Below are positions 16,455 to 24,381 of a DNA stretch of 32,077 nt, in pieces. The position numbers and the translations under genes were made by a program. The notes under the pieces are model-generated. The model was not told where the DNA came from, searched no databases, and saw only the letters and a list, made by a program, of their open reading frames with translations. Source of the stretch: an uncultured Clostridia bacterium (lineage in GTDB: Bacteria; Bacillota; Clostridia; Christensenellales; CAG-138); assembly GCA_947166925.1 (NCBI GenBank), contig CAMVGD010000019.1, positions 1 to 32,077 of the forward strand, written 5' to 3'. Each line of letters begins with the position of its first letter. Position 1 is the first letter of the stretch.

Positions 16455-17099
16455 TTAAAAGCTTGAAAAGCCGTACGTGTTGACCATGGCGTCCAGTTTG
16501 ACGCCGGCCTTGCACAGCGGGCACTCGTGGGCGGAGAAGCTTTGATAATCCTCCCAGATGTGATTTGTATCGCAGATCGCGGTGACGGGATAGCCGCCGC
16601 ACTCCTTGATGTTGGCAAGGATCGAGCAGATGCCGACCGTTTCGCCGCCGTAGTAGCGGATCGCCTCGATCGCGCCGAGCGCGGTATAGCCCGTGGAGAC
16701 GGACGCCGCGAGAACGAGAACATTCTTATGACGGATCATCGGAATGGTGTTGTCGCGGAACAGAAGCTGACTGCCGGTCGTATGCTCGGGCGTGACGACG
16801 CAGATCGCGCGGTTTGCGTTCATACTCGTGAAGCTCTGCTTACTCAGTTCACTCGCCATACACGCGCCGATGACCTCGGTGCCGTCCAGACAGAGGATCG
16901 TATCGACGATCGTGGTCGACTTGAAGCGGTTTGCCAGATGGATCGCGGCTTCGCGCGCCTCGGGCAGACAGTACTTGGTCATGGTCAGGTCCACATAGTA
17001 GTTGATGTGGCTGTGGCTCGTCGCAAAATGACCCTTTGCCACACGCAGCGGCAGGTTGCTGTTGTTGGGGTTCCGGTATTCCCGCATTTGAATTGCCAT
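16455..17099 (-). CDS. Phosphoribosyltransferase-like protein
   Basis: A 214-aa protein related to the type I PRTase/orotate phosphoribosyltransferase fold. The hydrophobic strand plus loop VLVLAASVSTGYTALGAIEAIRYYGG sits where the PRPP-binding motif normally reads VDDvxTTG. Here both acidic residues are replaced (AAS), although the STGYT phosphate loop is kept. A CPLC pair occurs near the C-terminus. The start follows GGAGGG, and a good promoter with a striking dyad lies upstream. Annotation pipelines usually call such proteins orotate phosphoribosyltransferase, but no pyrimidine genes are nearby and the catalytic acids are missing. A different base, or a regulatory role, is possible. Confidence 0.75.
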   Translation of the reverse strand: MAIQMREYRNPNNSNLPLRVAKGHFATSHSHINYYVDLTMTKYCLPEAREAAIHLANRFKSTTIVDTILCLDGTEVIGACMASELSKQSFTSMNANRAICVVTPEHTTGSQLLFRDNTIPMIRHKNVLVLAASVSTGYTALGAIEAIRYYGGETVGICSILANIKECGGYPVTAICDTNHIWEDYQSFSAHECPLCKAGVKLDAMVNTYGFSSF

Positions 17100-17132
17100 C
17101 CGATAAGACCCTCCTCCTATTAGTCAACTTAT

Positions 17133-17173
17133 ATCATAGCAAACGCGGCCGTTATCGTCAAGATAGCGGCCGC
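17133..17173 (-). promoter_or_regulatory. Promoter with dyad centred on the -35, upstream of the PRTase-like gene
   Basis: Minus strand TTGACG (17156-17161), 17-bp spacer, TATGAT (17133-17138). The -35 lies at the centre of an inverted repeat, GCGGCCGCTATC-TTGAC-GATAACGGCCGC (17145-17173), 12-bp arms with one mismatch. The dyad could be a repressor site. It also lies just downstream of ccsA and could help terminate that operon. Confidence 0.72.
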
Positions 17174-17203
17174 CGATTTTTGCATTTTTATGAGAATAAA
17201 CTA

Positions 17204-18055
17204 TTATTTATAGCTGTGCAGTCCGGGCAGCAGCGTGTTGACGCCGATGTAGGTGAACAGCACGCAGATAAACCCGGCGACGCCGAAGATCGCGGCGGCC
17301 TTGCCGTTCCAGCCCTTCCGGATCCGCAGGTGCAGATAGACAAGGTAGATTACCCACGTCACAAGCGCCCAGGTCTCCTTCGGATCCCAGGTCCAGTAGC
17401 TGCCCCAGGCGTTTTCCGCCCAGATCCCGCCGATGCCGATCGTCACGGTCAGAAACATCATGCCGAGCGAGACGCAGCGGTAGCTGATCGTGTCGAGCTT
17501 CTCCTTCTTTGGGATATGCTGATCCCAGAAGCCGTTTTCCTTCATCCGGTCGCGCAAAAGGAAGATGATCGACAGCACGAACGACACGCCGAACGCGCCG
17601 TATGCGATGATGACGGTCGACACGTGTATGCCGAGCCAGCTGCTCCGCAACGCCGGCATCAGGTTTCGGATGCTGTCCACGCCGTTTGCCGCAATGACTT
17701 TAAGCTCGTTGAGTTTCTGCACGCCCGCATAGACCGCAAGAAGCAGCGTGACGGGGGAGGCGAAGGCGCCGAGCACCGGGAAGTTGAATTTCAGGATGAA
17801 GATCAAGCTGACAAGCGCCAAAGCCCAGGAAAACGCGGTGGCAAACTCGTACTGGTTCGCCATCGGGAGCCGTCCCATCGCAACGCCGCGCAGGATGATC
17901 GCCGCCGTATGCACAAGCAGCGTACAGATCTGTACGCGGATCGCAAACTTCGAAAGCGCGGGCTTTTTGACCGCAACGTACAGGAAGTACATGAGCATCG
18001 TGACAAAGTATGCCCCGAGCACAATCAGAAACAGAATGCTTTCCGCCCGGATCAT
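17204..18055 (-). CDS. ccsA: Cytochrome c biogenesis protein CcsA (ResC type)
   Basis: A 283-aa polytopic protein with about eight membrane segments. The tryptophan-rich WWD heme-handling motif is seen as WAENAWGSYWTWDPKETW (about 220-240). Conserved histidines in TLLVHTAAI and GIHVSTVI fit the external heme ligands. CcsA works with ResB (CcsB) in system II cytochrome c maturation. It exports heme and attaches it to CxxCH motifs on the outer face of the membrane. It is the last gene of the rnf-nrf operon, overlapping resB by 4 bp (ATGA). The obvious client is NrfA, two genes upstream. No thioredoxin-like ResA/CcsX gene is in the window. Confidence 0.94.
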   Translation of the reverse strand: MIRAESILFLIVLGAYFVTMLMYFLYVAVKKPALSKFAIRVQICTLLVHTAAIILRGVAMGRLPMANQYEFATAFSWALALVSLIFILKFNFPVLGAFASPVTLLLAVYAGVQKLNELKVIAANGVDSIRNLMPALRSSWLGIHVSTVIIAYGAFGVSFVLSIIFLLRDRMKENGFWDQHIPKKEKLDTISYRCVSLGMMFLTVTIGIGGIWAENAWGSYWTWDPKETWALVTWVIYLVYLHLRIRKGWNGKAAAIFGVAGFICVLFTYIGVNTLLPGLHSYK

Positions 18056-19311
18056 TTCGACGCCTCCTTTCCTTTGCGTCCGCTTACGGCCTTTTCAAAC
18101 TGCTCGATAAACAGCGGCGCAAGCTTTTTGCTTTTGCCGTTGACCGTCCATGTGCCGTCCCCGTCCTTTACCGCCCAAAGGGTTTCCGGCACAACGTACA
18201 GCGCGAAGAACAGCCCGAGCGCGGTAAGGACCGCGCCGACCCCGACGAGCCACGCGAACGAATCCTTCTTGACGCGCAGCAGCGTATATTCGATCGGCTC
18301 GGACAGCGCGATCGCGTATGGATTCATGTCGATCACGGCGCCGGGCGCGAAGTAGGTCTTGCCGACGTCCATGTGCTGTCCGTTATAGAAGAACAGGATC
18401 TGATAGGCGGGAGCGCCGTTGTGATCCGGTTCGTACGAATTGAGAAACAGCGAAAACCCGGGCAGAAAGTCAATGGTCAGCTCCTCGCCGACACAAAGGT
18501 CCGCGCTTTCAAACGGGACGCCGTCTTCGGCAATCGTCACGCACACGGCGTCGCCGCTTGCCGTCTGGTACAGCTTATAGCCTTCGAGTACCGCGGGGTG
18601 GTTGACGCTCGACGTGCCGCGCTGCGTTTCACCGGTTTCGGTGTTTTTGACGGTCAGCGTCGAAACATACTGTTCAATGAAGCCGGTCTCGCTGCGGTCG
18701 ATCTGAAAATCCTCGATCGTGACCTCGTACGGCGTACCCTCGATCGGCTTCGTCTGCCCCGGCGTGCCGTAGACCTCGGTCGAAAACAGCGTCATCTGAC
18801 CCAAAGCATAACCGAGAACGATCAGCACGATGCCGATGTGGCAGACCCACGCGCCCCAGAAACCGAGACGGTTGCGGCAGGCAAACAGCGTTTCCTTTCC
18901 TTCGACGGTCGTTTTGAGCGGGCGATAGAAGTGCAGACGGCGGAAGACCGGTTCCGCATCAACGACGCCGGAAGCGGAAGCGGTCGGCGCTTCGGCAATC
19001 GCCTTCGCGGGGTCCGCGGCGTGCTTTGTCTGAAGGATCAGCGCTTTCACACGCGTCAGATTGCAGAGCAGGACAGACAGGCACAGAAGCGCTATGAGCG
19101 CGATAAACCACCAGCTCCTAAACACGTCGTCGAGATGAAAGGCGAGGATAAACGCCGCCGTGCGCTCGGAATACGAATTCCGGTACTGTGCGAACTGCTC
19201 GCCCTGCGGAACGAGACTTCCGACGACGCATGCGATCGCGACCACGATCAGAAGGATGATCGCGAACTTCATGGATGCGATAAACTTGCAGATTTTTTTC
19301 AGGATCTCCAT
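18052..19311 (-). CDS. resB: Cytochrome c biogenesis protein ResB (Ccs1/CcsB type)
   Basis: A 419-aa ResB-like protein. There are two N-terminal membrane segments (about 14-36 and 72-95, MKFAIILLIVVAIACVVGSLVPQG, then WWFIALIALLCLSVLLC), a third at about residue 155 and one near the C-terminus. A large extracytoplasmic domain lies between the last two. ResB partners with CcsA for heme delivery and attachment. The start at 19311 (MEILKKI) is chosen because the ORF track's ATG at 19356 lies in the base of a 13-bp hairpin. Neither start has a clear Shine-Dalgarno, so initiation may depend on coupling or on the hairpin. It lies 58 bp downstream of nrfA and overlaps ccsA. Confidence 0.9.
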   Translation of the reverse strand: MEILKKICKFIASMKFAIILLIVVAIACVVGSLVPQGEQFAQYRNSYSERTAAFILAFHLDDVFRSWWFIALIALLCLSVLLCNLTRVKALILQTKHAADPAKAIAEAPTASASGVVDAEPVFRRLHFYRPLKTTVEGKETLFACRNRLGFWGAWVCHIGIVLIVLGYALGQMTLFSTEVYGTPGQTKPIEGTPYEVTIEDFQIDRSETGFIEQYVSTLTVKNTETGETQRGTSSVNHPAVLEGYKLYQTASGDAVCVTIAEDGVPFESADLCVGEELTIDFLPGFSLFLNSYEPDHNGAPAYQILFFYNGQHMDVGKTYFAPGAVIDMNPYAIALSEPIEYTLLRVKKDSFAWLVGVGAVLTALGLFFALYVVPETLWAVKDGDGTWTVNGKSKKLAPLFIEQFEKAVSGRKGKEASK

Positions 19312-19324
19312 CGGATTTGAAAGA

Positions 19325-19356
19325 ATGCGGCAAAGGGCGGAAACCCTTTGCCGCAT
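19325..19356 (-). promoter_or_regulatory. Perfect hairpin between nrfA and resB
   Basis: ATGCGGCAAAGGG/CCCTTTGCCGCAT, a 13-bp perfect stem with a 6-nt loop and no U-tract. It lies 13 bp after the nrfA stop and inside an otherwise compact operon. It could protect or process the mRNA so that nrfA is made in excess of resB-ccsA, or act as a leaky terminator. Confidence 0.7.
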
Positions 19357-19369
19357 GTGTGATTATTGT

Positions 19370-20692
19370 TTATTCGCCGAGTGCGGCAAGCAGCTGCATG
19401 CCCTCGTTGATGAGACTCTCGGCAGTTTCAAGACAACGGGTCGAAAGCGCGGAGTTGTGCGCGCCTTCGGAGTTCTCGACATAGCAGAAATCGAAGAACC
19501 ATTGCGCTTTGCGATAGAGCTCGCGGATCGGATCAAGCTGTTCGCTTGTCCATGCGCCGCTCTGATTTGCCGCGGCAAGCGCTTTCTTGAACTCCATGAG
19601 CAGGTTGCCGACGCGCGTCTCTTCCGCCGTAATGCGGTTCTGGATGTTCCTGACGAACGCGATCATTTCGTCCGTGTTGCTGACGCCCAGATCCTTGTGG
19701 CAGACAAGACAGCTTTCCAGTAGGGTCTTGTTCTTCAGCGGGCTCATGAGCGTATGGCTGTGGTAGATGTTCTGCGTGTCCGCATTCTGTACGACCGGCA
19801 TATGGCAGTCAGCGCAGTTCAGCACACCTGCGTGCTTGCCGAGAAGAACGGTCTCCATCTCAGGATGCTGCACCTTCAGCATCTTTGCGCCGGTGCTTTC
19901 CTGCGTCCAGTCGGAGAAGCCGATCGCCGCAAAGTAGTCGTAGGTCGCTTCCGGCGTCATGGCGTCGACGGAGCCGTGCGGCATGCGGGTCGCTTTTGTT
20001 TCCGGATCGAAGTAGTATTCGATATGGCACTGTCCGCAGGCAAGGATGCCGGGATCGATCGAAGTGATATTGTCGCCGAGCGCAAGCTTGATGTAGCCAT
20101 GCGTGACCTCAAGGTTCTCCATGGGCTGCGTGCCGTTGCCCGGGTTGTTGCCGTGGCAGGTGTAGCAGCTGACGGTTTCGGCATTGTTGCCGGTGATCTG
20201 CGCATAGACCTCGTCGAACGGGCGGGAGTAGACCCCGTCGCCCTCGTCGTTTACGAGCTTTGTGAAGTTCGGCGTCTTGCAGGTCAGGCAGTTTGCCATG
20301 CCGTGCGGACGCTTGGTCTTTGCAACGTCGGTGAGCGTGTAGTTATGTCCGCGCGCACTGCCGTAGTCCTTCGCAAAGCCGTAACCCTCGTAGATCTCGA
20401 CCAGATACGGATCCAGCTCCAGATAATCGACGACCTCTTCGTTATCGGCGTTCTTGCCCCACGACACGACGATGTCGGGATAGATCGCGCTCCAGTCGGA
20501 CGCCGTGATCGTTCCGTCCGCGCTCGTCGCCTTCGGCGCTTCGACCTGCCGGTAGCTGATATCCTCGCGCGAAAGCGGAGCAGACTTGTACGTGATGTCG
20601 TGCCGGCTGACGATACCGACCAGGAACAGCACGGCAATGATCACGACGACCGCGCCGATGATGAGCTTTGCAGCCTGATTGCGTTTTTCCAT
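19370..20692 (-). CDS. nrfA: Ammonia-forming cytochrome c nitrite reductase (pentaheme)
   Basis: A 440-aa protein with an N-terminal signal-anchor (about 8-28) and five heme sites. The catalytic heme site is CLTCK (135-139), with Lys instead of His, the NrfA signature. The other four are CYTCH (176), CGQCH (219), CADCH (293) and CLVCH (328). Arg114 in SARGHNY, Tyr226 in IEYYF and His276 in KVQHPEME fit the Arg/Tyr/His active site. NrfA reduces nitrite to ammonium with six electrons on the outer face of the membrane (DNRA). It starts 3 bp after rnfB and is followed by heme-attachment genes. No nrfH (the usual NapC-type quinol-oxidising partner) is present. Confidence 0.96.
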   Translation of the reverse strand: MEKRNQAAKLIIGAVVVIIAVLFLVGIVSRHDITYKSAPLSREDISYRQVEAPKATSADGTITASDWSAIYPDIVVSWGKNADNEEVVDYLELDPYLVEIYEGYGFAKDYGSARGHNYTLTDVAKTKRPHGMANCLTCKTPNFTKLVNDEGDGVYSRPFDEVYAQITGNNAETVSCYTCHGNNPGNGTQPMENLEVTHGYIKLALGDNITSIDPGILACGQCHIEYYFDPETKATRMPHGSVDAMTPEATYDYFAAIGFSDWTQESTGAKMLKVQHPEMETVLLGKHAGVLNCADCHMPVVQNADTQNIYHSHTLMSPLKNKTLLESCLVCHKDLGVSNTDEMIAFVRNIQNRITAEETRVGNLLMEFKKALAAANQSGAWTSEQLDPIRELYRKAQWFFDFCYVENSEGAHNSALSTRCLETAESLINEGMQLLAALGE

Positions 20693-20695
20693 TGC

Positions 20696-21514
20696 TTACG
20701 CCTCCTTTTTGACGGGGCAGGGCGGCGTGATGACGTCGACCGGGCATTTCTCCGCGCACTTGCCGCACTGGGTGCAGTTTTCATAGGTGATCCGCGCAAG
20801 ATTGCCGTCCATATGGATCGCGTCATGCTCGCACTGCCGCGTGCACAGCGTACAGCCGATGCAGCCGGCGGAGCAGACCTTCTTGACCTGCGGTCCCTTG
20901 TCGCGGTTCATACACTGCACCGCTACGTGTTTGCTTTCCGGAACGAGCTCGATGAGCCCCTTCGGGCAGGCCTTGACGCACAGCCCGCAGGCGACGCACA
21001 GCTTGCGGTTTACGACCGCAACGCCGTCGATGATCCGGATCGCGCCCTGCGGACAGACGTTCACGCAGGAGCCGAGCCCCATGCAGCCGTAGTCGCAGTT
21101 TTTGAGGTTGATGCCGCCAAGCGCCGCCGAACGGCAGTCCTGAATGCCGACGTAGTTGCCCTGAAGACCCGAAGCTTCACACGTGCCCTTGCAGCGGACG
21201 AACGCGATCTTGCGCTCGACAAACTCTGCATCGGCGCCCATGATGCCGCCGATCTTCTGCGCGACCGGCGCGCCGCCGACCGGACAGACGTTGACGGGCG
21301 CGTCGCCCGCGACGATCGCCGCCGCAGCCGCGTCGCAGCCTGCAAAGCCGCACGCGCCGCAGTTGTTGCCGGGCAGGCATTCGCGGACCTCCGCTTCGCG
21401 CTCATCGACCGGAACATGGAATTTCTTGCCGGTGAACACGAGCCCCACGCCGACAATGATGCCGATCGCGGTGATGACGCCGGTGGTGATCAGAATAATA
21501 ATCGGTGCGCTCAT
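20696..21514 (-). CDS. rnfB: Rnf electron transport complex subunit B
   Basis: A 272-aa protein with one N-terminal membrane helix (about 4-28). Next is the ARF-type [4Fe-4S] domain, NNCGACGFAGC with a later CPVGG cysteine. Several ferredoxin-type clusters follow: CMGLGSCVNVCP, CVACGLCVKACP, CIGCTLCTRQCE and CTQCGKCAEKCP, plus further cysteines in the middle. RnfB is the cytoplasmic entry point that takes electrons from reduced ferredoxin into the ion-pumping Rnf complex. The start overlaps the rnfA stop by 4 bp. Its last residues PPCPVKKEA are followed after 3 nt by nrfA, so Rnf and nitrite reductase are expressed together. Confidence 0.97.
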   Translation of the reverse strand: MSAPIIILITTGVITAIGIIVGVGLVFTGKKFHVPVDEREAEVRECLPGNNCGACGFAGCDAAAAAIVAGDAPVNVCPVGGAPVAQKIGGIMGADAEFVERKIAFVRCKGTCEASGLQGNYVGIQDCRSAALGGINLKNCDYGCMGLGSCVNVCPQGAIRIIDGVAVVNRKLCVACGLCVKACPKGLIELVPESKHVAVQCMNRDKGPQVKKVCSAGCIGCTLCTRQCEHDAIHMDGNLARITYENCTQCGKCAEKCPVDVITPPCPVKKEA

Positions 21515-22125
21515 TGTCCGACCCCCTTCAATATCGTTTCAATGGCCGGCTGCAGTTCCGAGAAGCCCATGAATGCAATGGACATCAGCGCTGCCGCGAG
21601 CATGACGACGGGTGCGCCGCGCACGGGACGGGGGAGATCCTCCTCGCTGATGCGTGAACGGATGCCCGCAAGCAGGACGATCGCGATCGTATAGCCGATC
21701 GCCGTGCCGAAGCCGGAGAATACGCTCTCGATGAAATTGTAGCCGAACTTGTCGATGTTGTCGATCGCAATGCCGAGCACCGCGCAGTTGGTGGTAATCA
21801 GCGGCAGATAGATGCCGAGCGCCTTATAGACCGAGGGAGATTTCTTTTTGAGGAACATCTCCACGATCTGGACAAGCGCCGCGATGACGAGGATGAAGAC
21901 GATCATCTTCATGAACTCCAGATGCAACGGAACGAGGATCCCGGTGTACAGGAGACTTGCGACCGCGGATGCGATCGTGATGACGAAGATGACCGCGCCG
22001 CCCAGCGATGCGGACGCCTTGATCTGCCGCGATACGCCGAGGAACGAGCAGATGCCGAGGAACTGATTCAAAACGACGTTCGAGATCAACGCGTTCAGAA
22101 TGACGATCAATACCAAACGAATCAT
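21511..22125 (-). CDS. rnfA: Rnf electron transport complex subunit A
   Basis: A 204-aa integral membrane protein of the RnfA/NqrE family with about six membrane helices. The conserved N-terminal motif NVVLNQFLGICSFLGVS and the mid-protein LPLITTNCAVLG each supply a cysteine. In this family these cysteines help ligate the intramembrane [2Fe-2S] cluster shared with RnfE. Length is typical. It overlaps both neighbours by 4 bp (ATGA), indicating translational coupling within the rnf operon. Confidence 0.97.
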   Translation of the reverse strand: MIRLVLIVILNALISNVVLNQFLGICSFLGVSRQIKASASLGGAVIFVITIASAVASLLYTGILVPLHLEFMKMIVFILVIAALVQIVEMFLKKKSPSVYKALGIYLPLITTNCAVLGIAIDNIDKFGYNFIESVFSGFGTAIGYTIAIVLLAGIRSRISEEDLPRPVRGAPVVMLAAALMSIAFMGFSELQPAIETILKGVGQ

Positions 22126-22805
22126 TTTGCTTCCTCCTTTGCTTCCTCACAGCGCATTGCGCAGGTCGCGCAGCAGCCGTTGCAGCCGTCGCTTTCGACG
22201 AGCTCGCGCTGACGCGTCTTGATGCCGATCGCGTTCATGATCATGATGAACAGCGCAATGACCAGGAACGCTCCCGGAGGCTGGATCATGATGCCGACCG
22301 CGTATTCCTGCGGGAATACGGTGATGCCGAACACCGTGCCTGCGCCCAGGAGCTCACGGACGAGACCCGCAAGCGTCAAAGCGACGGTGAAGCCGAGGCC
22401 CATGCCGATGCCGTCCATGACGGAGAGCCCGGGGGTATGCTTGTTCGCGTACGCTTCTGCGCGGCCGAGAATGATGCAGTTGACGACGATCAGGTCGATG
22501 TAGGTGCCGAGCGCCGTATCGACGTCCGGCAGATACGCCTTGATCAGCAGCTTGACCACCGTAACGAGCGACGCCACGATGACGATGTAGGCGGGGAGGC
22601 GGACTTCGTCGGGGATGATGTTGCGCATCACGGAGATCAGGAAGTTGGACAGGATCAGAACCGCCAGCGTGGAAAGACCCATGCTGATGCCGTTGATCGC
22701 CGCAGTGGAGACCGCCAGCGTCGGGCACATGCCGAGCATCAGGACGAGCGTCGGATTCTCCTTGATGAGGCCGTTGTACAGCCGTTCCAGATACTTATTC
22801 TTCAT
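22122..22805 (-). CDS. rnfE: Rnf electron transport complex subunit E, with Cys-rich tail
   Basis: A 227-aa member of the RnfE/NqrD family with about six membrane helices. Conserved segments are LVLMLGMCPTLAVS and LIVVNCIILGRAEAYA, whose cysteines pair with RnfA around the [2Fe-2S] cluster. After the last helix (ALFIMIMNAIGI) there is a short hydrophilic tail with five cysteines, DGCNGCCATCAMRCEE, ending in acidic/lysine residues. A Cys-rich tail of this density is not something I associate with typical RnfE. It might bind a metal or cluster. The start is 1 nt after the rnfDG stop. Confidence 0.95.
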   Translation of the reverse strand: MKNKYLERLYNGLIKENPTLVLMLGMCPTLAVSTAAINGISMGLSTLAVLILSNFLISVMRNIIPDEVRLPAYIVIVASLVTVVKLLIKAYLPDVDTALGTYIDLIVVNCIILGRAEAYANKHTPGLSVMDGIGMGLGFTVALTLAGLVRELLGAGTVFGITVFPQEYAVGIMIQPPGAFLVIALFIMIMNAIGIKTRQRELVESDGCNGCCATCAMRCEEAKEEAK

Positions 22806-22806
22806 A

Positions 22807-24381
22807 TTACTTGCCTCCCTCCATGATCACGGTCCGGAAGAAGTCGAGACCTGCGTTGACCGCATTCAGAACCGCTTTTGAGGTGACGGTCGCGCCGGAC
22901 ATGGAGTCGATGCCGGCGGTATCCGTCTGCCCGACGAACTGATCCTTGAACGCCGGTTCATCCGCCTTGGAGCCCTTGCCGGGCGTTTCGTTCAGCTCAA
23001 TGAACGCGATCTTTTTGATCTTTCCGTCCGGATCGACGCCGAGCGCAAGCTTCAGCGGGGGATTGTAAGCGTTTCGGTTGGTGATCGCGAATACATAACC
23101 CACAGTGTTGCCGTTTACGTCGACGGCTTCAAGCACTTCGTCGATCGTCGTGGTGCCGAATTTGCCGTTTGCATAGGAACCGTTCTGCGAATTGAGCGCA
23201 TCAATGGCAGCGTTGACATCAAGGAAGTCCGCAGCGTTCTCGCAGACGACGATGTAGGATTCGCGCTTCTTCAAAAGCTCGTTCGCTTCGATCGGCTCCT
23301 TGGTCATCGAGAACACGCCGGAGAGCGCAACGCCCGCCAGCGCGGCGATCAGCGTCAGCGCGATGACCGGCTTCGGAATGCGCTTTAGGACCGGCGGCTT
23401 CACGACGCCGGCTGCCTTTTCGATCGCGCTCTTGCGGTACGCATAGGGCTTCGGAATGATGTACATGTCGATGAGCGGCGTGAACAGGTTCGCGATGATG
23501 ATCGAATAGCTGAAGGAGTCCGCGCTCTTTCCGAAGATGCGGAACAGCGCGCCGATCACGCCGATGAGACAGCCGTAAACGAACTGTCCGAGACGGCTCA
23601 CCGGCGAGGTGGTGTAGTCGGTCGCCATGAAGAAGGCGCCCATGACCACGCCGCCGCTGCACAGATGCGCGGCAAGGAATCCGGGATCGAACCCGTGTCC
23701 GCCGAACAGCGCCAGGCAGAGGGTAAAGCCGCCGAGGACCGAGAAGCAGATCTCACCGTGGATGATATCCAGTCCCCAAAGCACGAGACCGCCGACCAGA
23801 AGCGCGAGGATCGAGCTTCCGATGACGCCGCCCGCGGTGCCGAGGAACATCTTGGTCACGTTGACCATGCTGCCCGCCTTGAGCATCGCAACGGGCGTTG
23901 CGGAGGACAGCGCGTCTATGCCCGCAGCGTTTACGCCGGGGTAGTTCGTCATGCCGTTAGAGAACGACAGGAGCAGGAAGCACCGCGCCGCCAGCGCCGG
24001 GTTGATGAAGTTTTTGCCCAGACCGCCGAACAGGCACTTGACCACGAGGATCGCGAACATCGAACCGACGATCGGAAGGACCACCGGCGTTTCGGGCGAA
24101 AGGCACAGGGCAAGCAGCATGCCGGTCACGGCAGCGCTGCCGTCCCAGATCGAGATCCTGCGGCGCGTCGCGAGGCAGAACAGAAGCTCGGTGAGCATCG
24201 CGGAGCCGATCGAGGCGAGAATGATCCACAGCGCGTTCAGGCTCTGGAACTTCATCCAGTGCACGATCACGCCGATCACAGCGGCAGGCAGTAGCGCGAT
24301 CAGGACGATCATCATGATAAACGGCGTCGTCCAGCGATCGCGTACGTGCGGACCGGCAGAAAGATTCAGTCTTTGATTCAT
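22807..24381 (-). CDS. rnfDG: Fused Rnf subunits D and G
   Basis: A 524-aa single ORF joining two normally separate subunits. Residues 1 to about 325 are RnfD: polytopic, with a DALSSATP motif (Thr162) that fits the covalent FMN site. A basic linker (about 318-340, KPYAYRKSAIEK...VLKRIPK) follows. Residues about 340-524 are RnfG: one membrane helix (PVIALTLIAALAGVALSGVF), an external FMN-binding domain, and DSMSGATVTS near the C-terminus, whose last Thr (about 500) is the expected ApbE flavinylation site. Both flavins lie on the membrane or its outer face in the electron path. The reading frame is continuous with no internal start signal noticed, so this looks like a true fusion. It overlaps rnfC by 4 bp. 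Confidence 0.93.
   Translation of the reverse strand: MNQRLNLSAGPHVRDRWTTPFIMMIVLIALLPAAVIGVIVHWMKFQSLNALWIILASIGSAMLTELLFCLATRRRISIWDGSAAVTGMLLALCLSPETPVVLPIVGSMFAILVVKCLFGGLGKNFINPALAARCFLLLSFSNGMTNYPGVNAAGIDALSSATPVAMLKAGSMVNVTKMFLGTAGGVIGSSILALLVGGLVLWGLDIIHGEICFSVLGGFTLCLALFGGHGFDPGFLAAHLCSGGVVMGAFFMATDYTTSPVSRLGQFVYGCLIGVIGALFRIFGKSADSFSYSIIIANLFTPLIDMYIIPKPYAYRKSAIEKAAGVVKPPVLKRIPKPVIALTLIAALAGVALSGVFSMTKEPIEANELLKKRESYIVVCENAADFLDVNAAIDALNSQNGSYANGKFGTTTIDEVLEAVDVNGNTVGYVFAITNRNAYNPPLKLALGVDPDGKIKKIAFIELNETPGKGSKADEPAFKDQFVGQTDTAGIDSMSGATVTSKAVLNAVNAGLDFFRTVIMEGGK

Noticed and set aside
18052-19356. resB start at 19356 as given in the ORF track
   Set aside because: That ATG is in the base of a 13-bp hairpin, has no ribosome site, and adds 15 residues not typical of ResB N-termini. 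19311 is preferred, although it also lacks a clear Shine-Dalgarno.
19754-21694. 646-aa plus-strand ORF across nrfA, rnfB and part of rnfA
   Set aside because: It spans three well-identified minus-strand genes and their junctions and has no known motif.
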